9,691 nt of DNA from Sulfurospirillaceae bacterium (GCA_028705785.1 JAQWCT010000085.1:1-9691); one strand, 5' to 3'; shown: positions 1 to 6,088, numbered from the stretch's first letter. The notes: generated from the letters alone by a model not told the origin. Numbers and translations: made by a program.

Positions 1-840
1 CCTGCATTTAGACTGCCAAAAGATATTGTTGAGGGTGAAATAGAGCGCATTAAAAAACTAGGTGTCAATTTTTATACCAATGTCGTGGTAGGTAAAACTA
101 TTATGATTGATGAGTTTCTTGAAGGAGAGTATCAAGCAGTCTTTATCGGCAGTGGTGCTGGTTTTCCAAAATTCATGGGAATTAAAGGTGAAAATGCCTT
201 AGGCGTTCTCTCCGCGAATGAATTTTTAACCAGAGTTAACCTCATGAAAGGTCACGAGAGTGCTTACCATACGCCAACAACTATTGGTAAAAAAGTAGCC
301 GTTATCGGTGCTGGAAATGTGGCTATGGATGCGGCTCGCGTTGCTAAGAGATTGGGCGTTGAGACGAGCATAGTGTATCGTAGAAGTGCACAAGAAATCC
401 CTGCTCGCGCTGAAGAAGTAGAACATGCAAGTGAGGAGGGTATCACTTTAAATTTACTCACCAATCCAATAGAGATTTTGGCGAATGATAAAGGGCATGT
501 TTGTGGTCTAAAATGTATGAAGATGGAATTAGGTGAAGCAGATGCCAGTGGGAGAAGAAGTCCTGTGCAAATCGAAGGCTCAGAATTTGTGATTGATGTT
601 GATACCATCATCATGTCCATTGGAACTGTGCCTAATGAGTTAGTAACGGCGAGTACTAAAGGACTAGATACCTCTAAAAAAGGTACGATTGTTGTCGCTG
701 ATGGCACCATGCAAACATCAAGGAAAGGCGTTTTTGCTGGTGGAGATATAGTCACGGGAGCTGCTACGGTTATAGAGGCTATGGGAGCTGGGAAACAAGC
801 GGCTGTTGAGATTGATGCGTATATTAAGGCAAATTCTTAG
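1..840 (+). CDS. NADPH-dependent flavoprotein of the GltD/NfnB family (glutamate synthase small-subunit type), 5' truncated
   Basis: The frame is open from the first base, so the gene enters the window already running; 279 residues are visible before TAG at 838-840. The missing N-terminus would carry the Fe-S cluster cysteines of this family. The visible part has an FAD-domain glycine stretch (GSGAGFP, about residues 50-56), a second dinucleotide fold with GAGNVAMDAAR (from about residue 103) followed by YRRS, whose arginines suit the NADP 2'-phosphate, and the C-terminal FAD motif GVFAGGDI (about 243-250). Family members pass electrons between NADPH and a partner, either glutamate synthase or, in NfnB/SudB, ferredoxin and NAD. 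The segment ANEFLTRVNLM is typical of the homotetrameric GltA/NfnB branch, but the true partner lies outside the window. The GTG at 85 is internal, not the start. A weak terminator hairpin follows and the next gene is convergent. Confidence 0.85.
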   Translation, partial: PAFRLPKDIVEGEIERIKKLGVNFYTNVVVGKTIMIDEFLEGEYQAVFIGSGAGFPKFMGIKGENALGVLSANEFLTRVNLMKGHESAYHTPTTIGKKVAVIGAGNVAMDAARVAKRLGVETSIVYRRSAQEIPARAEEVEHASEEGITLNLLTNPIEILANDKGHVCGLKCMKMELGEADASGRRSPVQIEGSEFVIDVDTIIMSIGTVPNELVTASTKGLDTSKKGTIVVADGTMQTSRKGVFAGGDIVTGAATVIEAMGAGKQAAVEIDAYIKANS

Positions 841-850
841 CACAGCTATG

Positions 851-870
851 AAGGGGAAATTAATCCCCTT
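851..870. terminator. Hairpin between convergent genes, possible bidirectional terminator
   Basis: A 7-bp stem, AAGGGGA/TCCCCTT, encloses a 6-nt loop AATTAA. It lies between the stop codons of the two convergent genes (840 and 876). The T-tract is poor on both strands, so termination strength is uncertain. Confidence 0.45.
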
Positions 871-875
871 TATAA

Positions 876-2096
876 CTACTTTTCATCTTTTTTGATGGCT
901 TCTTTGGCACTTTTAACAGCACCGTCCATCATGTTTTTTGCCACTTCCCAAGCACGAAAACCAAGTTTTTTGGCATCACTTGCGACTTGTTTAGCTTTTT
1001 CGCTCTCAAATTCGTAATTTTTAAACGATTCTACTTTTGCAGATGCTTTTTTCTCAAACTCTCCTACATCTTTTTTCAAAGACTCAAAGCGTTTTTCTGC
1101 TTCTTCTTTAAGAAGGTCAATGCGTTCGCTAATGACCTCTTTAGCATCATTTGCGGCTCGCTTGATTTTAGCAACAGAGCTATTCATCTCTTCTATCATG
1201 CTTTTGATAATGCTCGCAGAAATACCTTCCGTTTGTGAAGCCAAAACTTCAAGCATCGTGATAAATTGCTCATCTACTTTAAGAAGTTCTTTGCGAAGGA
1301 TACTCAAATCTGTTTCCAAAAGACTTTCCATCTCTTCAGTGGGGGCATATTTAAGGTCATTTTTAAATTTTTCTATCGCTTTAGTGATACCATCTTTAGC
1401 GCCATTGATAGCGCCATCTAATATCTCTTTGGCGTGACCCAAGTCTTCGTCTGCGATATTAATACTCGCTTCAATAACAGTGCGAGAAATATCCACAATT
1501 CTTCGATAGGTAAAATCACCTTCATTAATCGTAATAAAAGTGAGGTTTTTGGTGATTTCGTAAATGGTATCTTTGACATCACTTCCTTTTTCAAGTGTTG
1601 TTAAAATAGCTTCTTGCGCAGTTTCTTTGAGGATGCCTAACATCTCAATACCTTTAAGTTTAGCATCGTTCAAGGCCAAAAGTGCACCCTCTTGCGTATC
1701 ACCTTGTAGATGCGTGATGTGATTTTCTAAGACTTCAAAGGTATGTGCTATGACACTTCTAATTTGTTGTTTTTGGGTAAAGATACTTTTTTCTAAATGC
1801 TCTTTTTCATAAATGGTCTTATATAACAATTCTTCTTTATCATGGCTCGAAGCGCGAAGTAATCCATCGATAACTTTGCCCACAGCTTTTGGGGTTTTGA
1901 GTCCCTCATCATGTAAGGCTTTACAATAAAGTTCAAAAAGTTCACCGATACGGTTTTGGATATTTTTTTCATCTTTGAGTCGCTGAATTTTTTTGCGAGA
2001 TAGCTCAAAACAAAGCTCCCCAATCAGTTTTAAAAGCTCAGGATTATTCTTGTTTTCTTTGAGTGTGGCTAGAAAAATGGTATGAGTTGATTCCAT
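876..2096 (-). CDS. Long helical/coiled-coil protein of unknown function
   Basis: A 406-residue protein that I do not recognise firmly; it may correspond to the family catalogued as DUF6781. It has no signal peptide, no hydrophobic segment long enough to span a membrane, and no enzyme motif. It is rich in Lys, Glu, Ala and Ile, with heptad-like spacing over almost its whole length. The last 140 residues hold repeated AK/EK-rich amphipathic helices (for example EVAKNMMDGAVKSAKEAIKK near the end), resembling phasin, apolipoprotein-like or LEA-like helices. The ATG at 2094-2096 is preceded by AAAGGA with 7 nt spacing, a good ribosome site. It is the last gene of the moaC operon, 12 nt after the DUF493 stop. 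A cytoplasmic scaffold, chaperone-like or surface-binding role is possible but unproven. Confidence 0.8.
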   Translation of the reverse strand: MESTHTIFLATLKENKNNPELLKLIGELCFELSRKKIQRLKDEKNIQNRIGELFELYCKALHDEGLKTPKAVGKVIDGLLRASSHDKEELLYKTIYEKEHLEKSIFTQKQQIRSVIAHTFEVLENHITHLQGDTQEGALLALNDAKLKGIEMLGILKETAQEAILTTLEKGSDVKDTIYEITKNLTFITINEGDFTYRRIVDISRTVIEASINIADEDLGHAKEILDGAINGAKDGITKAIEKFKNDLKYAPTEEMESLLETDLSILRKELLKVDEQFITMLEVLASQTEGISASIIKSMIEEMNSSVAKIKRAANDAKEVISERIDLLKEEAEKRFESLKKDVGEFEKKASAKVESFKNYEFESEKAKQVASDAKKLGFRAWEVAKNMMDGAVKSAKEAIKKDEK

Positions 2097-2108
2097 GTGA
2101 GTTTCCTT

Positions 2109-2366
2109 TTAAAGTACAAATTTAATATGTTCGTGTGATTTTAGCGTATGAAAAATGGCTTTACGATCTTCATCGCTGTGTACAAGTACTTTGAGGGCAT
2201 AGCTAGCATAACTGCCTCCTTTGCTCTCTTGTGATTTTTCAAGTTGATGATCTCTTTGGTCAAGGACAGCACTGACGGGGATACTGACATCATGTTCAGC
2301 TTTAAGAATGAGTTTATATTCCCAATGGCAAGGGTACTCAAGCAAGAGTGCGGGTGTAGTTTCCAC
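2109..2366 (-). CDS. DUF493 / YbeD-like protein (HP0495 family)
   Basis: A small cytoplasmic protein of the DUF493 (UPF0250) family, with a ferredoxin-like fold known from E. coli YbeD and H. pylori HP0495; its biochemical role is not settled. The family pattern is visible: LLEYPCHWEYKLI near the N-terminus, a KGGSYASYALKVLV strand in the middle, and HEHIKFVL at the end. I chose the GTG at 2364-2366 (85 residues) because GGAGG lies 5 nt before it and the length matches the 86-87 residues usual for the family. The first ATG (2399) has no ribosome site and would overlap moaC by 62 nt, against 29 nt for the GTG. Either way the gene starts inside the end of moaC, which suggests translational coupling. 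Confidence 0.88.
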   Translation of the reverse strand: METTPALLLEYPCHWEYKLILKAEHDVSIPVSAVLDQRDHQLEKSQESKGGSYASYALKVLVHSDEDRKAIFHTLKSHEHIKFVL

Positions 2367-2817
2367 TTTTGCCTCCACTTTTTGATTCAAGTTTGACATC
2401 GTTGATAATCATCGATTTATCAATAGCTTTTGACATATCATAAATTGTTAAAAGTCCGATACTAACGCCCATTAAAGCCTCCATCTCGACACCTGTTTGA
2501 CCTTTGAGTTTGGCAGTAACTTGCAGTTTAAAGCCAGGAAGTGTTGGGAGTTCTTCCACTTCACAGTTAACTGAGGTCAGCATCAAAGGATGGCACATAG
2601 GAATAAGGTCACTGGTCTTTTTCGTTCCCATAATGGCTGCAATAACAGCTGTTTGAAGCACTGGTCCCTTTTTGGTTTGTTGCGAGACAATCATATCGTA
2701 CGCTATTTGGCTCATGGTGATAGTTCCACTCGCAACTGCAACACGAAAACTCTCTTCCTTGTCACTGACATCGACCATTTTAGGTCTGTCTTTTTCATCT
2801 AAATGGGTTAATTGCAC
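2338..2817 (-). CDS. moaC: Cyclic pyranopterin monophosphate synthase MoaC
   Basis: MoaC acts with MoaA in the first stage of molybdenum cofactor synthesis, turning the 3',8-cyclo-GTP product of MoaA into cyclic pyranopterin monophosphate. The 159 residues are full length for the family. Signatures are LTHLDEKDRPKMVDVSDK at the N-terminus, KKGPVLQTAVIAAIMGTKKT (49-68), LIPMCHPL (71-78), TGVEMEALMGVSIGLLTIYD (108-127) and KSGGKSG near the end. K50, H76, D127 and K130 line up with the E. coli active-site residues K51, H77, D128 and K131. The start is GTG (2815-2817), with GAGG 5 nt upstream. It leads the operon moaC, DUF493, helical protein. A perfect -10 TATAAT lies 22 bp upstream, formed at the end of the palindromic element at 2844-3117. 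Confidence 0.96.
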   Translation of the reverse strand: MQLTHLDEKDRPKMVDVSDKEESFRVAVASGTITMSQIAYDMIVSQQTKKGPVLQTAVIAAIMGTKKTSDLIPMCHPLMLTSVNCEVEELPTLPGFKLQVTAKLKGQTGVEMEALMGVSIGLLTIYDMSKAIDKSMIINDVKLESKSGGKSGNYTRTLA

Positions 2818-2839
2818 AAGTCCCTCTTTTTTTACATGT

Positions 2840-2869
2840 ATTATACCTGACCTTACGCACTATTTACAA
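2840..2869 (-). promoter_or_regulatory. Candidate moaC promoter formed at the edge of the palindromic element
   Basis: On the minus strand, TATAAT (2840-2845) is a perfect -10 box. TTGTAA (2864-2869) is a 4/6 match to the -35, with an 18-nt spacer. The -35 and spacer lie inside the left terminal repeat, while the -10 is half TA junction and half flanking DNA. The inferred start is near 2833, giving a leader of about 15 nt to the moaC GTG. Confidence 0.55.
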
Positions 2870-2876
2870 TTTTGCA
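2844..2876 (+). repeat. Left terminal inverted repeat (33 bp)
   Basis: Starts TACCTGACCTTACGCAC. It is the exact reverse complement of 3085-3117 with no mismatch. The outermost TA may be the target duplication rather than part of the element. Confidence 0.95.
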
Positions 2877-2973
2877 CAAAACAAAAAGGCATTAGATGCT
2901 AGGCAGATTTTTGAGTCATAGCTAAAGCTATGGCAATGAAATCTAACGACGCAGATGATGTCTTTTTGTTTTG
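2877..2973. repeat. Left internal hairpin arm (97 nt)
   Basis: The base stem pairs 2877-2892 with 2958-2973 (16 pairs, one G:T). The tip is CATAGCT-AA-AGCTATG at 2917-2932. Between base and tip lie GCTAGGCA (2898-2905) and TAACGACGCA (2944-2953), which recur inverted in the right arm. Confidence 0.85.
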
Positions 2974-2985
2974 CCCCTTATGGGG
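2974..2985. repeat. Central mini-hairpin
   Basis: CCCC-TTAT-GGGG, a 4-bp stem at the centre of the element between the two 97-nt arms. Confidence 0.6.
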
Positions 2986-2986
2986 T

Positions 2987-3083
2987 GAGTTTTAATCAAC
3001 ACATATGCGTCGTTAAGATGACTTCGATTTAGCTTTAGCTAAACCTTTGTCATCTTGCCTAGCCTCTGCATTGATTAAAGCTC
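2987..3083. repeat. Right internal hairpin arm (97 nt)
   Basis: The base stem pairs GAGTTTTAATCAA (2987-2999) with TTGATTAAAGCTC (3071-3083), with one G:T. A middle stem pairs AAGATGAC (3015-3022) with GTCATCTT (3049-3056). The tip is TTTAGCT-TT-AGCTAAA at 3028-3043. It is a diverged inverted copy of the left arm. Confidence 0.85.
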
Positions 3084-3084
3084 A

Positions 3085-3117
3085 TGCAAAATTGTAAATA
3101 GTGCGTAAGGTCAGGTA
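3085..3117 (-). repeat. Right terminal inverted repeat (33 bp)
   Basis: Exact reverse complement of 2844-2876. The outward-facing -35-like TTGTAA is also present here, but the flank gives TACACC instead of TATAAT, so a promoter toward the RRM gene is not expected from this end. Confidence 0.95.
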
Positions 3118-3210
3118 CACCACCAAAGTGGTTGGCTTATCTTGAGTGTATCGAATTTCCCCATTTGCTAAAAAATTCTTTAATTATTATCGCTAAAATT
3201 ATATTATTAT

Positions 3211-3218
3211 GCTACAAT
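3211..3218 (+). promoter_or_regulatory. Candidate -10 region of the RRM gene
   Basis: TACAAT (3213-3218) matches the -10 box at 5 of 6 bases and is preceded by TGC (3210-3212), an extended -10. No clear -35 is seen, but the upstream 35 bases are very AT-rich, as is common for Campylobacterota sigma-70 promoters. A start near 3225 would give a leader of about 84 nt. Confidence 0.5.
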
Positions 3219-3249
3219 GGAGTACCAAAAATGTTTCATTTTATCGGTT

Positions 3250-3263
3250 TAACTGCGAAGTTA
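3250..3263 (+). other. Leader hairpin with GNRA-type loop upstream of the RRM gene
   Basis: TAACT-GCGA-AGTTA forms a 5-bp stem with a GCGA tetraloop in the presumed 5' untranslated region. Its role is unknown; no riboswitch class was recognised. Confidence 0.4.
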
Positions 3264-3308
3264 CGGGCAAATGGTGGGATGAAACTCAAAAACAGGAGTG
3301 TAGCGCAG

Positions 3309-3581
3309 ATGAATATTTATGTAGGTAATGTTAAGTATGAGATGACTGAAAATGATTTGAAAGAAATGTTTTCAGCTTATGGCGAAGTGGCAAGTGCTAG
3401 AATTATCACAGATAAAGACACTGGCAGATCTAAAGGTTTTGGTTTTGTAGAAATGCCAAATGACTCACAAGCACTTGTTGCCATTGAATCAACCAACGAA
3501 AAAGAAATCGGTGGAAGAACTCTCAAGGTTAATGAAGCAAGACCTCGTGAAGAACGACCAAGAAGAGCTCCAAGATATTAA
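3309..3581 (+). CDS. Small RRM-type RNA-binding protein
   Basis: A single RNA-recognition-motif protein of 90 residues, the type found in many bacteria as a stand-alone protein thought to bind single-stranded RNA in the cytoplasm. RNP2 is IYVGNV (residues 3-8) and RNP1 is KGFGFVEM (42-49), with the RNA-stacking aromatics present (Y4, F44, F46). A short arginine-rich tail, REERPRRAPRY, ends the protein. The frame is open upstream to 3132, but MNIYVGN is the canonical N-terminus and AGGAG lies 10 nt before ATG 3309, so I start it there. The gene stands alone between the palindromic element and a convergent pldA, with its own candidate promoter and an unusually long leader. Cold- or stress-linked expression is known for some relatives but is not shown here. 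Confidence 0.92.
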   Translation: MNIYVGNVKYEMTENDLKEMFSAYGEVASARIITDKDTGRSKGFGFVEMPNDSQALVAIESTNEKEIGGRTLKVNEARPREERPRRAPRY

Positions 3582-3597
3582 TCTTATAAGCAAATCA

Positions 3598-3626
3598 AGT
3601 GGTTACCCTTGTTTAGAGTGACCACT
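3598..3626. terminator. Hairpin terminator between the RRM gene and pldA
   Basis: AGTGGTTAC pairs with GTGACCACT (9 bp, one wobble) around an 11-nt loop. It lies 17 nt after the RRM stop and 5 nt from the convergent pldA stop. The T-tract is weak, so it may act on both strands or mainly protect RNA 3' ends. Confidence 0.5.
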
Positions 3627-3631
3627 ACTTC

Positions 3632-4678
3632 TTAGCGCGAGAGCGCAAATCCTATACCAATCCTATCACTTCTTTTATCATAATCAATCAAACTCTCAGA
3701 ATATCCGCTGTAAAGTTGGAGATAACCAAAAAGATTTCGTTCCCATAATGGAAATGTCCAGTCAAACTGTACAGCACCTTTGTTAGTATTGTCAAAGTGT
3801 AAGTTATTACGCACTAAAAGCTTAAAGGTATGTGTTTTCCATGGATAGATTAATTCCAAGTCTCCATACCCTAGGTAATTATGAATATTTGGGTTGTCAT
3901 CTGTTTCTATATCTTCAGGAATTCTATACCAGACTCTTGGACTTATAATAAGCCCATCAAACTGAAAAAATGCTTTCGCATAGAGTCTATTCCATGAACG
4001 CGATTTTTGCTGGTCTTGTCCATTTGATTCGTGTAGTAATCCAAATTTATAGGCTTTAAGGACGCTATCTTTATCAAAATGAGGCATCATCATAAACAAT
4101 TCTGGTTGATAATTGCTTTCTCGAAAAGGAGTTGATTTTGTGCCAGTTTGCCACCATGAAGTTTGTGTGTAAGCTGCCACCAAAGATTCATTTAGCCCAA
4201 ATACATTATCGATAAGTGTTTTTTGAAAACTCACTTGAAACTTGGTTTCAGTATGCTTTCTATCTTCGTGATTGACACCATCATAGGTAATAGGCAAGAG
4301 ATAATTTATTTTATACGGAGAAAGGTCAAAAGTCTTCGTCATCATTTGCTTGACAGAGTTTTCTGTTTCTTTATCATCATATTTCTCTAGAAATCCACTA
4401 TAAATTTCTTGTGTACGCTCAATTTTTTTTATTTTATTTTCCAAGATACTATTTTCAAGTGCCGCATTTTTCTTTTTGGAGTCTAAAGAACGAGATGCAG
4501 CTTTTTTGTACCATTCTAAGGCACTTTCTTTGTCATTTTTTTCTTCATATATCTTAGCAAGTTCATAAGCAGATAAGGCATCACCTTCTTGTGCCTTTTG
4601 TTCTAAGAGAGAAAAGTCTGTTGCAAAAAGTAATGTAAAAAATTGTGATGCAATAATCAGTAACGAGATTCTTTTCAA
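3632..4678 (-). CDS. pldA: Outer-membrane phospholipase A with N-terminal Sel1-like segment
   Basis: An OMPLA-family enzyme, a 12-stranded outer-membrane barrel that hydrolyses acyl chains of phospholipids in the outer leaflet and needs calcium and dimerisation. The 348 residues start with a signal peptide (hydrophobic 4-19, cleavage probably near A19), then a helical segment with one Sel1-like repeat (about 32-62), then the barrel from about residue 120. The catalytic pattern HESNGQ...SRSWNR gives H216, S218 and N230, with exactly the 2- and 12-residue spacing of E. coli H142, S144 and N156. FRESNYQPE (185-193) is the conserved strand before it. The start is TTG (4676-4678): AAAGG lies 6 nt upstream and the frame offers no ATG there. 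This is the only intact copy of three pldA sequences in the window. A TATAAT lies 26 nt upstream of the start. Confidence 0.93.
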   Translation of the reverse strand: MKRISLLIIASQFFTLLFATDFSLLEQKAQEGDALSAYELAKIYEEKNDKESALEWYKKAASRSLDSKKKNAALENSILENKIKKIERTQEIYSGFLEKYDDKETENSVKQMMTKTFDLSPYKINYLLPITYDGVNHEDRKHTETKFQVSFQKTLIDNVFGLNESLVAAYTQTSWWQTGTKSTPFRESNYQPELFMMMPHFDKDSVLKAYKFGLLHESNGQDQQKSRSWNRLYAKAFFQFDGLIISPRVWYRIPEDIETDDNPNIHNYLGYGDLELIYPWKTHTFKLLVRNNLHFDNTNKGAVQFDWTFPLWERNLFGYLQLYSGYSESLIDYDKRSDRIGIGFALSR

Positions 4679-4703
4679 ATGATGCCTTTTATTAAATAAG
4701 ACA

Positions 4704-4709
4704 ATTATA
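4704..4709 (-). promoter_or_regulatory. Candidate -10 box of pldA
   Basis: TATAAT on the minus strand, giving a leader of roughly 20 nt before the TTG start. In the divergent copy near 6312 the corresponding box has decayed to CATAAT, next to a pldA remnant. Confidence 0.5.
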
Positions 4710-4731
4710 ACGCATATTATGGGATAAAAAT

Positions 4732-4793
4732 ATGAACATTGTTCAAAAGGGAAATATGGCGGGAATAGTGGCGATTATTTTATGGTAACGCTC
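4732..4793 (+). pseudogene. 5' remnant of a second eamA-type exporter gene
   Basis: The first 18 codons (MNIVQKGNMAGIVAIILW, then TAA) match the start of the intact exporter gene at 6341 except for two residues (MNIVQKGNLAGIAAIILW). The match runs on about 5 nt past the stop, where one C of the intact sequence is missing. The sequence then joins the 3' flank of the neighbouring broken pldA. The upstream bases, including TATTAT (4715-4720) and GGGATAAA before the ATG, are also duplicated from the intact locus. It is a deletion remnant, not a functional gene, unless its short peptide is made. Confidence 0.9.
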
Positions 4794-4798
4794 TCCTT

Positions 4799-5843
4799 TT
4801 AGCGTGAAAATGCAAATCCTATACCAATCCTATCAGTTCGTTTATCATAATCAATCAAACTCTCAGAATATCCGCTATAAAGTTGTAAATAGCCAAATAA
4901 ATTTCGTTCCCAAAGAGGAAATGTCCAATCAAATTGAAGAGCACCTTTGTTGGTATTGTCAAAGTGAAAATTATTTTTAACTAAGAGGCCAAATGTCTGC
5001 TTTTTCCAAGGGTAGATAAGTTGCAGGTCACCGTACCCTAGATAATCATCAATATTGGGATTGTTATCACTATCTATGCCTTCAAGGATTCTATACCATA
5101 CTCTAGGGGCAATAATTAAACCTTCATATTGGAAAAAAGCTTTGGCATAAAGACGGTTCCAAGAGCGAGATTTCTCATTATCTTGACCGTTAGATTCGTG
5201 AAGTAGCCCAAATTTATAAGCTTTAAGCCATAGCGTCTTGATCAGAATTGGGGATGATCATAAAGATTTCTGGTTGATAGTTCGTTTCTCTAAAAGAGGG
5301 GTATTTGGTAGCTGTTTGCCACCATGAAGTTTGTGTATAGGCAGCAGAAATTGTTTCATCAAGTCCAAAAAAATTATCCAAAAGCTTTTTTTGAAAGCTT
5401 AGTTGAAATTTTGTTTCTTGATGCTTTCTGTTTTCGTGCGTTGTGCCATCGTAAGTTAGAGGAAGAAGATAATTTTTTTGATATGGCAAAATATCGAATG
5501 ATTCAGTAAGCATTTGTCGCGCAGAATTTTCTGTTTCTTTATCCTTGTAGGATGCCAAAGCGTCACTATAAATTTCTTGTGTATGCTCAGCTGTTTTGAT
5601 TTGATCGGCAAGGATGCTATTTTCCAAAGCACTATGGCGATTAGCTCCCAATGCAAGGGAAGCAGCTTTTTTATACCACTCAGATGAATGTTCTTTATCA
5701 TTCTGCTCTTCATAAATCATACCGATTTGGTAAGCCGATAAGGCATCGCCATCATTGGCTTTTTGTGTTAATAACTCAAGATTTGTTGCCAAGAGCAATA
5801 TGGGAAAAGAGGATATCACCATGCCCAAAATGAATTTTTTCAT
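4799..5843 (-). pseudogene. pldA: Second pldA copy, broken by one frameshift
   Basis: A full-length phospholipase A homologue with signal peptide, Sel1-like repeat and barrel, starting at ATG 5841-5843. The first frame ends at 5223 after 206 codons (ends SDQDAMA). The remaining 140 codons are perfectly open one base over, from KAYKFGLLHESNGQ through SRSWNR to the stop at 4799-4801. Comparison with the intact copy shows 10 nt where 9 are expected, between the codon for D and AAAGCT; the doubled C at 5228-5229 (GG on the coding strand) is the likely inserted base. As read, the product stops just before the catalytic H, S and N. By eye the C-terminal 141 residues are about 85% identical to the intact copy, clearly higher than the N-terminal part. 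It could be a young pseudogene, a reversible frameshift or a sequencing error. Confidence 0.88.
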
Positions 5844-5887
5844 TTCAATAGATCCTTTTATAAATTATTTTGAGCGTGGTAAAAAAA

Positions 5888-6065
5888 TTAATATTCGTAG
5901 TCAACGACTTTCGTGATGGTATTGATAGATTTTAAGTAGCTTACAATGGCTACATGTAAAGGATATGTGGCATAAAAGTTAAGAGCCTCTTTATCGGTTT
6001 TTAATATCTTGTTTATTTTGTTCTGAGTTGTCCTTAAATTTGAAAAATACAATATGTCTTACCAC
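5888..6065 (-). pseudogene. Dabb (stress-responsive A/B barrel) gene remnant with internal deletion
   Basis: It begins at GTG 6063-6065 with AAGGAG 5 nt upstream and reads MVRHIVFFKFKDNSEQNKQ, then IKNR and a stop. Shifted in frame, it continues DKEALNFYATYPLHVAIVSY to VVDYEY and a stop at 5888-5890. These match the N- and C-terminal parts of the intact Dabb gene at 7221. The remnant is 178 nt against 288, so 110 nt from the middle are gone and the frame is broken. The ribosome site and start are still good, so a 24-residue peptide could be made. Confidence 0.88.
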
Positions 6066-6088
6066 GAATACTCCTTGTGGTTTATAGC

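Larger units (their letters stand above)
2846..3115. mobile_element. MITE-like palindromic element, no coding capacity
   Basis: A 270-bp element beginning CCTGACC and ending GGTCAGG, flanked on both sides by TA. It carries no credible gene. With the TA included, its ends are perfect 33-bp inverted repeats. A TA flank is what IS630/Tc1-mariner-type transposases leave, so a non-autonomous IS630-type element is the best guess; a REPIN-like origin is an alternative. Inside the terminal repeats lie two 97-nt arms in inverted orientation and a small central hairpin, so the strand can fold into a four-way cloverleaf with almost no unpaired bases at the junction. It fills most of the stretch between moaC and the RRM gene. 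Confidence 0.7.

Noticed and set aside
264..755. 163-codon open frame on the minus strand
   Set aside because: It lies wholly opposite the GltD/NfnB-type gene, which has clear family motifs; it is a shadow frame.
2844..3117. CRISPR array or tRNA gene at the palindromic region
   Set aside because: The repeats are inverted, not regularly spaced direct repeats, and the stems are far longer than tRNA arms with no T-loop or anticodon pattern.
2844..3117. Simple intrinsic terminator for the moaC region
   Set aside because: It lies upstream of both flanking genes, which point away from it, and has no T-tract at its ends.
3132..3308. Upstream extension of the RRM gene (59 extra codons, ATGs at 3132 and 3231)
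   Set aside because: The extension does not resemble any RRM protein, covers the likely -10 box, and MNIYVGN at 3309 is the canonical start with AGGAG upstream.
3240..3308. GEMM (c-di-GMP) riboswitch in the RRM leader, suggested by GGGCAAA and GGTGGGATG
   Set aside because: The GAAA-capped stem between these motifs and the GCAAAGCC-type segment are missing.
4732..4788. 18-residue peptide as a real small gene
   Set aside because: Its sequence and upstream region are plainly copied from the exporter gene start, so a remnant is the simpler reading.
5215..5235. Programmed +1 frameshifting in the second pldA
   Set aside because: The shift site GCT TAA lacks a slippery codon of the prfB type; the GCT tRNA would not re-pair with CTT, and no stimulatory sequence is evident.
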